Shown piece by piece: positions 26,562 through 34,105 of a stretch of 64,000 bases of DNA. The notes beneath the pieces were generated by a model. The model was not told where the DNA came from. It ran no database searches and saw only the letters and a list, made by a program, of their open reading frames with translations. Within the stretch, counting starts at the first letter, position 1; each line of letters starts with the position of its first letter. The translations under genes and the position numbers were made by a program. This DNA is from Croceicoccus bisphenolivorans (GTDB taxonomy: Bacteria; Pseudomonadota; Alphaproteobacteria; Sphingomonadales; Sphingomonadaceae). The DNA lies in NCBI RefSeq assembly GCF_001634625.1, contig NZ_LRSE01000006.1, positions 7,715 through 71,714 of the forward strand, written 5' to 3'.

Positions 26562-27320
26562 ATGGCACTCACGGATTATCCACGAACCGGCCGTTTCATG
26601 CAGGGCCGGGTGCGCCAGGCAATGCGCCAGCGCGAACAGGACCTGCTGGAAAGCATGGTCGAAACGACAGAGCTGTTTACCGCACCCAATACCATCATCC
26701 GGCGTGGAGAGGTGGCCCAGCGCAGCACGATGCTGATCGACGGTTTCATCGCGCGCAGCATCACACGCGATGGCAAGCGGCACATCATCGGTATCCATGT
26801 GCCCGGTGATTTCGTGGACCTGCATGGCTTTGCGTTGAAACGGCTGGATCACGATATCGTGACGGTGGGGCACACGCTTGTCGGCTATGTCCCGCATGAA
26901 CGGCTGGTCGCGGTAATGCGGAACGAGCCGCACCTTGCCCGGCTGCTGTGGTTTGCAACCCTGCTCGATGCTGCGATCCACCGCGAATGGATTTTGAAGC
27001 TGGAGCAGTTGAATGCCGACGGCAGGCTTGCCCATCTGATCGTGGAACTGTGGCACCGCCTCGATTTCGTGGGCCTTGCCGAACCGCTGAGCTGCGCGAT
27101 GCCGCTGACGCAGGTGGAACTGTCGGATGCCTGCGGCACGACCGCGATTCACCTCAACCGCACCGTTCGCGCCATGCGGGAAGACGGTTTGATCGATTTT
27201 TCTCGTGGACGGGTGATGATCCCGGACATGGAACGTTTGAAATCGGTGGCCCGGTTCGATGGCTCTTATCTCTATGGGGATGGGGACCTTTTCATCGGAA
27301 AGGCCCTCGATGCGATGTAA
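26562..27320 (+). CDS. Crp/Fnr family transcriptional regulator
   Basis: A 252-residue regulator with an N-terminal cyclic-nucleotide-binding-type beta-roll (about 35-150) and a C-terminal winged HTH (about 165-235, with VELSDACGTTAIHLNRTVRAM as the recognition helix region). The cysteine set for an Fnr iron-sulfur cluster is absent, and the cAMP-contact motif is not clear, so the effector is unknown. It lies 28 bp after the LOV gene in the same direction, probably cotranscribed. Confidence 0.88.
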   Translation: MALTDYPRTGRFMQGRVRQAMRQREQDLLESMVETTELFTAPNTIIRRGEVAQRSTMLIDGFIARSITRDGKRHIIGIHVPGDFVDLHGFALKRLDHDIVTVGHTLVGYVPHERLVAVMRNEPHLARLLWFATLLDAAIHREWILKLEQLNADGRLAHLIVELWHRLDFVGLAEPLSCAMPLTQVELSDACGTTAIHLNRTVRAMREDGLIDFSRGRVMIPDMERLKSVARFDGSYLYGDGDLFIGKALDAM

Positions 27321-27410
27321 TGGCTATAACAATTGATGTAGGGTTAAGGTGATAAACCACGGAATTATTTCGATTGTCTGACTGGTCGACGAAGGTTATC
27401 TGTCCGCGAT

Positions 27411-30400
27411 ATGGGTACGCAGAGTTCGACGAAGGGTAACGAACCCCTCGACTTTCCGGTCGTGGGCGTTGGCGCGTCGGCGGGCGGGCTGGAAGCATTG
27501 CGAGAGATGCTGGGCGGGCACAGCGGCTCGCCGGGGATGGCTTTCGTCATCGTCCAGCACCTCGATCCCAACCATGAATCGCTGATGGCGCAGCTGATCG
27601 AGCGGTATACCTCGATGCCCGTTCGCCAGATCGAGGGTGGGGAAACGGTCGAGATCGACAATGTCTACGTCATTCCGCCCGGCTCCGGCCTGTCGGTGGA
27701 AGACGGCGTGCTGCGGCTGACGGAGTTCACCGATCCGCGCGGGATGCGCCGCCCGATCGACGATTTCTTCGAAGCGCTGGCCATGGATCTTGGCGAACGG
27801 GCGGCCTGCGTCATCCTGTCGGGCACGGGCGCCGACGGCAGCCGCGGCCTGCGCGCGATCAAGGAACACCACGGCATTTCCGTGGCGCAGGAACCGCATG
27901 GCGCACGCTATGACGGAATGCCGCTTTCGGCAGTGGGCACGGGGCTGGTCGATTTCATTCGGGAATCGTCGGAAATCATCCCGTGCCTGCGCGAATACTT
28001 CGACCGTATCGCCAATGGCGGAGAGGTCGACCCTGCCTCACTTGTCGCCGACAACATTGATGACTTGTGCGATGCGCTGCGCGACCAGATCGGGCACGAC
28101 TTCACCGGTTACAAGCGCAGCACGCTGGGCCGGCGGATCGAGCGGCGGATGCAGGTTCTCGGCACCGACGATCTTGGCGGCTACCTCACCCGCATTCGCC
28201 ACGATCCCACCGAATGCCAGGCGCTGTTCCGCGACCTGCTGATCAACGTCACCCGCTTTTTCCGCGACGACGATGCATTCGAGGCGCTGACCGAAAAGGT
28301 GATCCGCCCGCTGGTACGCACTGCCGATGAAACGAACGGCATCCGCGTCTGGGTGCCGGGGTGTTCCAGCGGAGAGGAAGCCTATTCCATAGCCATCCTC
28401 ATCGCGGAGGAAATGGCCGCGCAGAAACGCCAGCTGCCGGTGCAGGTGATCGCCAGCGACATCGACGACCAGATGTTGCGCATCGCGCGCGAAGGCATCT
28501 ATCCCATCGCCAGCATCGCCGACATTCCCGAACCGATGCGCAGCAAGTACACGGTCGGCCACGGCGATACTTTCGTGATCTGCGCCGCGATCCGCGAAAT
28601 GGTGCGATTTACACTTCACTCGGTGATCAAGGACCCGCCGTTCTCGCGCATCGATCTCATCTCGTGCCGCAACCTGCTGATCTATTTCGATGACAGGTTG
28701 CAGCAGGCCGTGCTGCCGCTGTTCCACTATGCCCTGCGGCCCGAAGCATGGATGTTCCTTGGCCCGTCGGAAACGATCGGCCGCTATGACGACCTGTTCA
28801 ACACGCTGGATGCCCGCCACCGCATCTTCCAGCGCAATTCGGCATTTCCCAGCTATCCGCTCGAACTGCCCAGCGTGGGGAAGGCCAACCGCACGCGCCG
28901 CCCGGTGGAGCGTGCCAGCCGGATGCGCGAGCCGAGCTGGATGGAAGGGGAGGCGCTGCGCAAGCTGACGACATCCTATGCCCCCCCAACGCTGCTGGTT
29001 GACCGGGAGGCGATGATCGTCACCACTTGGGGGCCGGTGGGCCGCTATTTCGATTTCACCGCCGATCGTGATCGCCGCATCCATGCCACTTCGCTGGCCA
29101 AGCCGGGCCTGCGTGAAGTTGTCGGCGTGCTGGTGCGACAGGCGATGGAGGGCAACCAGCGCCATGTCGCGCGCGATGTCGTGGTGAAGACGGACTTCGG
29201 TGAGCAGCTGGTGCAAGTCGTCTGCGATCCTGTGCGTGACGGCACTTTCCTGATCGTCATTCGCGAAACCGCGCCATTCCAGCCGAGCGAGGGCGATGAT
29301 TTCATCGAGCTGGCCGAAGTGGACGACCAGGTCCAGCTGCTTGAAGACGAACTGCGCATGACGCGCCACCGGCTGCGTTCGACAGTGGAGGAACTGGAGA
29401 CCGCGAACGAGGAACTGAAGAGTTCCAACGAAGAAATGATGTCGATGAACGAGGAGCTCCAGTCCACGAACGAGGAGCTGACCACGGTCAACGACGAGTT
29501 GAAAAACAAGATCGACCAGGTGCTCGTCGCCAAGTCGGATCTCGAAAATTTCTTCGATTCCACGCAGCTTGCGGTCATCGTTGTCGATGCCGACATGCGT
29601 ATCCGCAGTTTCACGGACGCGGCATGCGAGTTGTTCCCGTTCCAGCCCGGTGACCGGGGGCGGGTTCTGGCCGACGTGACGTCGCATTTGCATAGCAACG
29701 AGTTCCTCGAACTGGCGCGAGGCGTGGCGCGTACCGGCAACATCGCGGAATCGCATGCGCGCAACCCGGCGGCCGGGCGCGATTATTCCCTGCGCGTCCT
29801 GCCCTATCACCGGCCCGACGGCACGGTCGATGGCGCAACGATGGTGTTCACCGACATCACCTCCGCCCTCACGATGGAACGGGAGCTTGCGGAACAGCGC
29901 GAACGGCTGGAACTGGCCATCCGCGTCGCCCGCATCGGGGTGTGGGAATACGATCCGGCGACCGGCAAGACCGAACTGGACGAAGCGGAGAAGCGCCTGC
30001 TCAACGTGTCCGACGAGGATGCGGAGGAGATGGAGGCGATCCTCAAGCATGTCCACGAAGAAGATCGCGACGCGGTGAACGCATCGTTGCGTCGCGCGAT
30101 GGATGGGACACAGGATTACGACCAGACGTTCCGTATCACCACCGACGACGGCCGCGACCGCTGGTTGCACGGCCTGGCCCGCCGCGTGCGGATCGGCAAC
30201 GACCACCGTTTCATCGGGGTGACTTACGATATCTCGCAAGAGCGTGAGGCGCTGGCAGAGCGCGACCTGCTGCTGCGGGAAATGAACCACCGCATCAAGA
30301 ACCTGTTCGCTGTCGTCGGTGCCATGGTCGGCATCTGCGAACGCGATGCCAGCGATGTCAGCGAATTTGCCGCTGAACTGAAGCGCCGGATCGCGGCGAT

Positions 30401-30863
30401 GGGCCGCGCCCATGCGCTGACCCAAAGAAGGAATGTGGACGACCCGATCACTATCCGCGAACTGGTCGAAACCGTGATCACGCCCGCGCGTGGGTCGCAG
30501 GATATTGCGATCAACGGACCGGACGTGATGGTTTCGGTCAGCAAACTGACGCCCCTTGCTCTCATCTTCCACGAATGGGCGACGAACGCGGCGAAGTACG
30601 GCGCGCTGGCTTCCGACAATGGCACCTTGACCATCGATATCTCGCTGAACGGTGATGAAGCCACGATCGAGTGGAAGGAAACCACGCCGGATCATCACGA
30701 AGTCGTCGAGGCGAAGGGCTTCGGCACACGACTGGTTCAAGCGTCCGTCCGCCAGTTGGACGCCGATCTTGACGGGCGCGAGACGGAAACCGAATTCGTG
30801 CGCCGCTTGACGCTTGGCGGAGTCATTGTGGGCGATGTCATCGGAGCGGTAGAAGAAGCCTGA
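27411..30863 (+). CDS. CheB-CheR-PAS-HWE hybrid sensor histidine kinase
   Basis: An 1150-residue fusion. A CheB methylesterase domain has the catalytic triad visible as Ser23 (GASAGG), His50 (QHLDP) and Asp142 (GTGADG). A CheR methyltransferase domain (about 210-480) has the SAM motif VWVPGCSSGEEAYS. A glutamate/asparagine-rich coiled coil (about 640-710) and two PAS domains follow. A C-terminal HWE/HisKA_2 kinase has phosphoacceptor His960 (MNHRIKN) and the HEWATN ATP-lid motif at 1054-1059. No receiver domain is attached. HWE kinases often feed the PhyR-NepR-EcfG general stress pathway. CheB-CheR-PAS proteins without chemotaxis neighbours are thought to work in non-chemotactic signalling. 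Confidence 0.92.
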   Translation: MGTQSSTKGNEPLDFPVVGVGASAGGLEALREMLGGHSGSPGMAFVIVQHLDPNHESLMAQLIERYTSMPVRQIEGGETVEIDNVYVIPPGSGLSVEDGVLRLTEFTDPRGMRRPIDDFFEALAMDLGERAACVILSGTGADGSRGLRAIKEHHGISVAQEPHGARYDGMPLSAVGTGLVDFIRESSEIIPCLREYFDRIANGGEVDPASLVADNIDDLCDALRDQIGHDFTGYKRSTLGRRIERRMQVLGTDDLGGYLTRIRHDPTECQALFRDLLINVTRFFRDDDAFEALTEKVIRPLVRTADETNGIRVWVPGCSSGEEAYSIAILIAEEMAAQKRQLPVQVIASDIDDQMLRIAREGIYPIASIADIPEPMRSKYTVGHGDTFVICAAIREMVRFTLHSVIKDPPFSRIDLISCRNLLIYFDDRLQQAVLPLFHYALRPEAWMFLGPSETIGRYDDLFNTLDARHRIFQRNSAFPSYPLELPSVGKANRTRRPVERASRMREPSWMEGEALRKLTTSYAPPTLLVDREAMIVTTWGPVGRYFDFTADRDRRIHATSLAKPGLREVVGVLVRQAMEGNQRHVARDVVVKTDFGEQLVQVVCDPVRDGTFLIVIRETAPFQPSEGDDFIELAEVDDQVQLLEDELRMTRHRLRSTVEELETANEELKSSNEEMMSMNEELQSTNEELTTVNDELKNKIDQVLVAKSDLENFFDSTQLAVIVVDADMRIRSFTDAACELFPFQPGDRGRVLADVTSHLHSNEFLELARGVARTGNIAESHARNPAAGRDYSLRVLPYHRPDGTVDGATMVFTDITSALTMERELAEQRERLELAIRVARIGVWEYDPATGKTELDEAEKRLLNVSDEDAEEMEAILKHVHEEDRDAVNASLRRAMDGTQDYDQTFRITTDDGRDRWLHGLARRVRIGNDHRFIGVTYDISQEREALAERDLLLREMNHRIKNLFAVVGAMVGICERDASDVSEFAAELKRRIAAMGRAHALTQRRNVDDPITIRELVETVITPARGSQDIAINGPDVMVSVSKLTPLALIFHEWATNAAKYGALASDNGTLTIDISLNGDEATIEWKETTPDHHEVVEAKGFGTRLVQASVRQLDADLDGRETETEFVRRLTLGGVIVGDVIGAVEEA

Positions 30864-30901
30864 TTGCGTGTCAGTCGCTCGGTAGTCCAGTTCAAAAACG
30901 G

Positions 30902-30933
30902 AAAAACCCGGCGTCGAGGGGGTCTCCGCCGGG
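30902..30933 (-). terminator. Terminator of the DUF2171 gene at 31005
   Basis: CCCGGCG (30907-30913) pairs with CGCCGGG (30927-30933). Read on the minus strand the hairpin is followed by TTTTT. It therefore suits the minus-strand gene ending at 31005. Confidence 0.75.
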
Positions 30934-31004
30934 CTTCCCGCATACCGCGTTTGACGGCATGGTCATGATCGTGGGCCATACAGGCCGGTAAAGGGATTCG
31001 GTGG

Positions 31005-31226
31005 TCAGCCGACGCCTTCGGGGATCATGGCATCCTGTTTCAGGTAGATGCGGTTGTCGTCGATACGGTCCACGTCTTCCAGCTTCAGGAAGTGGTGCAT
31101 GTTGTCGCTCGAATCCGTGCGGGTCAGCTTGATGCGTTCACCCTCGACCTCGTCTACGGTGCCGACGTGTTGGCCCGTGGAATCGGTGACTTCCATGTGT
31201 TCCTTGATGCGTAGCTTCTCGAACAT
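31005..31226 (-). CDS. DUF2171 protein (PRC-barrel-like), copy 1
   Basis: A 73-residue protein with the repeating beta pattern of DUF2171: IKEHMEVTDSTGQHVGTVDEV then ERIKLTR and a HHFLKLEDVDRIDDNRIYL segment. The core HMEV-x-D-x2-G-x-H-V-G-T-V-D motif is shared with the copy at 32298. The function is unknown, and the fold resembles PRC-barrel adaptor domains. An EcfG-like promoter lies about 35 bp upstream of the ATG. Expression under general stress control is an inference. Confidence 0.85.
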   Translation of the reverse strand: MFEKLRIKEHMEVTDSTGQHVGTVDEVEGERIKLTRTDSSDNMHHFLKLEDVDRIDDNRIYLKQDAMIPEGVG

Positions 31227-31258
31227 GTCTGCTCCTATCTGTCTGTTTTCACATAACT

Positions 31259-31283
31259 AACGGACAGGGCAAGCGATCGGTCC
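31259..31283 (-). promoter_or_regulatory. EcfG-like promoter for DUF2171 copy 1
   Basis: On the minus strand GGACC (31283-31279) and CGTT (31262-31259) are separated by 16 bp. This is one mismatch from the GGAAC-N16/17-CGTT consensus of alphaproteobacterial general-stress sigma factors. Confidence 0.55.
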
Positions 31284-31438
31284 ACGACCTGGCGGGCGTG
31301 CTGAACGCCTCATGGAAACCACAGGGAAATCATCCCCCGCCTACCTTCGGTTCGCGCCCGCGCGCCTTGGCGGCGGCGGTGCCGGCATGAACCTTCGGAT
31401 AGGGGGAGCGGCGGGGGATGCGCCCGTTTGCCGGGTCT

Positions 31439-31612
31439 TCAGGAAACCGAGAGATAGATGCCGCTGGGCTCCACCATGTTGATGTGGTTCACGCTGTAAT
31501 CCTTGCCGCCGGCGGTGAAATCGTCGCCGGAAATGCTGTCGACGCTGCCCACCGGGCGACCGGCGACATCGAACACGGCCATGCCGTTCTTCACTCCAAG
31601 TTTCTCAAGCAT
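31439..31612 (-). CDS. Very short DUF2171-like protein, copy 2
   Basis: A 57-codon frame too short for most gene callers. The product begins MLEKLGVKNGMAVFDVAGRP and continues with VGSVDSI, then YSVNHINMVEPSGIYLSVS. The pattern M-x-V-x-D-x2-G-x-x-V-G-x-V-D matches the neighbouring DUF2171 proteins at 31005 and 32298. GAGGAG sits eight bases before the ATG, which strongly supports translation. A weaker EcfG-like sequence lies upstream. It is probably a shortened family member that lacks the middle basic strand. Confidence 0.75.
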   Translation of the reverse strand: MLEKLGVKNGMAVFDVAGRPVGSVDSISGDDFTAGGKDYSVNHINMVEPSGIYLSVS

Positions 31613-31676
31613 AGCAAACTCCTCTGGTCTCGCGCGGTGGAGGTCGCGCAGTGCGAAGAATGCCGTATAAATTGCG

Positions 31677-31702
31677 AACGCGATGCAAATGGGCGTGGTT
31701 GC
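31677..31702 (-). promoter_or_regulatory. Possible EcfG-like promoter for DUF2171 copy 2
   Basis: On the minus strand GCAAC (31702-31698) and CGTT (31680-31677) are separated by 17 bp. This is one mismatch in the -35 element, and it lies about 65 bp before the ATG at 31612. Confidence 0.4.
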
Positions 31703-31842
31703 CCTGAATTTGACAGAGTGTGCTTACCGGTCGGTTTACCTTCGCAACCGTTACAATCTGCGACGCAAGGTGACTTGGCCCGTGCGTGTCGTTCCCCTAC
31801 CCGCCGACCGATTGTCGGATTTTTACACAAAAGGGGAAACAA

Positions 31843-32232
31843 ATGCGCAAATGGCACCGCTGGCTGTCGGTCCTGTTCGGAGTATTCCTGTTGTGGATCG
31901 CCATCACCGGCGTGTTGAGCCAGGTCGCCGTGCTATGGCCTGCCGGAAGCGATCCTGCCGCAGCCGCCGCAGCCATACCGCCCGAAGGCTTCGTCTGCCC
32001 CGAAGGCTGGCGCTGCATGCCGCCACGCCCCGATGCCACCGGCATTCGCGGCATGGTCGGCCTGTTCCACCACTTGCATTCGGGGGAGACGTTCGGCCCC
32101 GTCGGCACCGCGATCTCGGTCCTGTCGGGCCTTGCCATGATCTTCTTCGGCTTTTCCGGCATTTGGCTCTACGTGCAGATGTGGCGCAATCGTAAGCGCC
32201 GCAGCCTTTCGTCCAGGCTGTTCTGGAAATAA
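31843..32232 (+). CDS. PepSY-associated transmembrane protein
   Basis: A 129-residue membrane protein. A basic start MRKWHRWLSVLFG leads into a first helix (about 7-27). A periplasmic proline/cysteine-containing loop with CPEGWRC follows, then a second helix (about 90-115) preceding a basic tail. This matches the short PepSY-TM type, often linked to metal or redox functions in the envelope. I chose the ATG at 31843 behind AAAAGGGGAAAC. The frame upstream to 31786 has no support. Confidence 0.72.
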   Translation: MRKWHRWLSVLFGVFLLWIAITGVLSQVAVLWPAGSDPAAAAAAIPPEGFVCPEGWRCMPPRPDATGIRGMVGLFHHLHSGETFGPVGTAISVLSGLAMIFFGFSGIWLYVQMWRNRKRRSLSSRLFWK

Positions 32233-32233
32233 C

Positions 32234-32275
32234 GAAAAAGCCCCCTGCCGCGTGATGCGGGCAGGGGGCTTCCGG
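32234..32275. terminator. Strong hairpin terminator between convergent genes
   Basis: AGCCCCCTGCC (32239-32249) pairs with GGCAGGGGGCT (32260-32270) with an A-run before it. It lies between the PepSY gene and the convergent DUF2171 copy 3. The A-run gives a T-tract on the minus strand. Confidence 0.82.
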
Positions 32276-32297
32276 TTCACCCGACGGAAGGAAAACG

Positions 32298-32558
32298 TCA
32301 GGCTTCCTGCGTAAACAGTTCCGCCGCATTGGCGCCGGTGGCCGACAGGCGCACCTTGTCGCCCTCTACACCGGCGACAAGGCCTAGCGGCAGGTAGTGG
32401 TGGTGGCCGTGGTGGCTTTCCTGTTCGAAGCCGGCGTCGCTGCTGTCCTTGGTCAGCTTGATGCGTTCGCCCTCTACCGCGTCCACGGTGCCGACATGGG
32501 CACCGTCCGCGCCGATCACTTCCATGTGTTCGCGGATGCCGTTTGCGATGTCGTTCAT
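32298..32558 (-). CDS. DUF2171 protein, copy 3, histidine-rich
   Basis: An 86-residue DUF2171 member starting MNDIANGIREHMEVIGADG with the shared HVGTVDAVEGERIKLTK core. It differs from copy 1 by a His-rich insert (SHHGHHHYLPLG, about residues 48-59) that could bind metal. It has an exact EcfG-type promoter (GGAAC-N17-CGTT) and a 10-bp hairpin in its 5' leader. The function is unknown. Stress-induced expression is strongly suggested by the promoter. Confidence 0.88.
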   Translation of the reverse strand: MNDIANGIREHMEVIGADGAHVGTVDAVEGERIKLTKDSSDAGFEQESHHGHHHYLPLGLVAGVEGDKVRLSATGANAAELFTQEA

Positions 32559-32593
32559 TGCTCTGCTCCCATGTTGGGGTCATCTATCGGGTA

Positions 32594-32628
32594 CCGCCCG
32601 GGGCGAAGGGGAATAAGTCCCCGGGCGG
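32594..32628 (-). repeat. 10-bp inverted repeat in the leader of DUF2171 copy 3
   Basis: CCGCCCGGGG (32594-32603) and CCCCGGGCGG (32619-32628) pair perfectly around a 15-base loop. It lies between the EcfG-type promoter and the ATG at 32558, so it would be transcribed in the 5' leader. Confidence 0.6.
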
Positions 32629-32639
32629 CTCGTATGGTA

Positions 32640-32665
32640 AACGACCCGCAACCCCCTCGCGTTCC
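32640..32665 (-). promoter_or_regulatory. EcfG-type promoter, exact consensus, for DUF2171 copy 3
   Basis: On the minus strand GGAAC (32665-32661) and CGTT (32643-32640) are separated by 17 bp, an exact match to the alphaproteobacterial EcfG promoter. It lies about 80 bp before the DUF2171 start codon. Confidence 0.7.
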
Positions 32666-32883
32666 ACCCGAAATGCCCGATTTCGGCCCCATTCAGCCTT
32701 ATTCGGCCACACCCGCGACGAGCGGCGCAGCGCTTGCGGCCAGCCGTGCGAAAAGGCCCGATATCTTTTGCGCGCGCGCCGCCGTCCCCATATTATCAAC
32801 AGGGCGATGCGCCGTTTTGCGTTCAGCTGCCATTCCGCGCTGGGGAAAAGCCTTCCAGCGCTAGCGGCCCGCAGGCCTGCCCC

Positions 32884-32899
32884 ATGCTATATCTTGTGG
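32884..32899. promoter_or_regulatory. NrdR box upstream of nrdB
   Basis: The 16-mer ATGCTATATCTTGTGG matches the NrdR consensus acaCwAtATaTwGtgt at all of its strongly conserved core positions. It lies about 60 bp before the nrdB ATG, in promoter position. I could not find an equally good second box one or three helical turns upstream. Confidence 0.6.
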
Positions 32900-32959
32900 C
32901 TCGTGCTGGTGAATCGCGCACCTGCGCCAAATGCTCAAGACGAACGGAGAACACCGCCC

Positions 32960-34009
32960 ATGTCGCTGCTCGAAGCCCGCAAGACCTACAAGCCGTTCGA
33001 ATACCCCTGGGCGTACGAGTTCTGGAAGCGGCAGCAGCAGGTCCACTGGATGCCGGAGGAAGTCCCTCTGGGCGAGGATTGCCGCGACTGGGCGCAGAAG
33101 CTGTCGGATCACGAACGCAACCTGCTGACGCAGATCTTCCGCTTCTTCACACAGGCCGACGTGGAGGTGCAGGACTGCTACCACGAAAAGTACGGCCGCG
33201 TGTTCAAGCCGACAGAGGTGAAGATGATGCTGGCCGCGTTCTCCAACATGGAGACGATCCACATCGCCGCCTATTCCCACCTGCTGGATACGATCGGCAT
33301 GCCCGAAAGCGAGTACGGCATGTTCCTCGAATATTCGGAGATGAAGGACAAGCACGACTACCTTCAGCAGTTCGGCGTGGACAGTGACGAGGATATCGCC
33401 CGCACGCTGGCCATGTTCGGCGGCTTTACCGAAGGGCTGCAGCTTTTCGCCAGCTTCGCCATGCTGATGAACTTCCCGCGCTTCAACAAGATGAAGGGCA
33501 TGGGCCAGATCGTGTCATGGTCGGTGCGCGACGAATCGCTCCACTGCGAAGGGATCACGCGCCTGTTCCACGCCTTCGTCGCCGAACGCGGCTGCCTGAC
33601 CAAGGCGGTGAAGGAAGACATCATCGACTGCTGCCAGAAAACGGTGCGGCTCGAAGACGCCTTCATCGACCTTGCCTTCGAACAGGGGCCGGTTCCGGGC
33701 ATGAGCGCGAAGGAAATCAAGCGCTACATCCGCTATATCGCCGACTGGCGCCTGGGCCAGCTGGGCCTGCCCGAAATCTACATGATCGAGGAACATCCGC
33801 TGCCGTGGCTGACGCCGCTGCTGAACGGGGTGGAGCACGCCAATTTCTTCGAAACCCGCGCGACCGAATATTCGAAGGGCGCAACGCGTGGCAACTGGCA
33901 GGACGTGTGGTCCAACTTCGACAGCCGCCGCAAGGCGAGCAAGGGCGAAGAAGCCAACGACGCCGAGGACGAAGGTCCGGGTTTGTTCGGAGAAGAAGCG
34001 GCGGAGTGA
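32960..34009 (+). CDS. nrdB: Class I ribonucleoside-diphosphate reductase, beta subunit
   Basis: A 349-residue ferritin-like radical-generating subunit. The di-iron ligands are Asp67, Glu98, His101, Glu158, Glu192 and His195, and Tyr105 (in ETIHIAAY) is in the position of the tyrosyl radical, so it looks like a standard tyrosyl-radical class I enzyme. The N terminus starts directly with the catalytic fold and carries no ATP-cone. It pairs with NrdA about 8 kb upstream on the same strand. The C-terminal tail is acidic, ending LFGEEAAE, where the R1-binding peptide is expected. Confidence 0.95.
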   Translation: MSLLEARKTYKPFEYPWAYEFWKRQQQVHWMPEEVPLGEDCRDWAQKLSDHERNLLTQIFRFFTQADVEVQDCYHEKYGRVFKPTEVKMMLAAFSNMETIHIAAYSHLLDTIGMPESEYGMFLEYSEMKDKHDYLQQFGVDSDEDIARTLAMFGGFTEGLQLFASFAMLMNFPRFNKMKGMGQIVSWSVRDESLHCEGITRLFHAFVAERGCLTKAVKEDIIDCCQKTVRLEDAFIDLAFEQGPVPGMSAKEIKRYIRYIADWRLGQLGLPEIYMIEEHPLPWLTPLLNGVEHANFFETRATEYSKGATRGNWQDVWSNFDSRRKASKGEEANDAEDEGPGLFGEEAAE

Positions 34010-34061
34010 TTTGATAAATTCGTAGCTTGCTGCTAAGGAACGAATACGGAACAAAGTTCAG

Positions 34062-34087
34062 TTGGTTTCATAACGACAGCCAACCAA
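34062..34087. promoter_or_regulatory. Inverted repeat upstream of the SocAB-like pair
   Basis: TTGGTT (34062-34067) and AACCAA (34082-34087) are perfect inverted arms about 20 bp before the first start codon. The position fits an autoregulatory operator of a toxin-antitoxin operon, but there is no direct evidence. Confidence 0.35.
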
Positions 34088-34105
34088 TCGTTAAGGACGT
34101 TCATC

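Larger units (their letters stand above)
32559..32959. other. Divergent control region, DUF2171 copy 3 / nrdB
   Basis: About 400 bp without a gene. Its left part holds the EcfG-type promoter and leader hairpin of the DUF2171 gene. Its right part holds the NrdR box and the nrdB promoter. The frame extending nrdB back to 32543 has no family similarity. Confidence 0.6.

Noticed and set aside
28038-30740. 900-codon open frame antisense to the CheB-CheR-HWE kinase
   Set aside because: Long stop-free antisense frames are expected in GC-rich codon-biased DNA. The product is His/Arg/Gln-rich with no recognisable domain, while the + strand encodes a complete multi-domain kinase.
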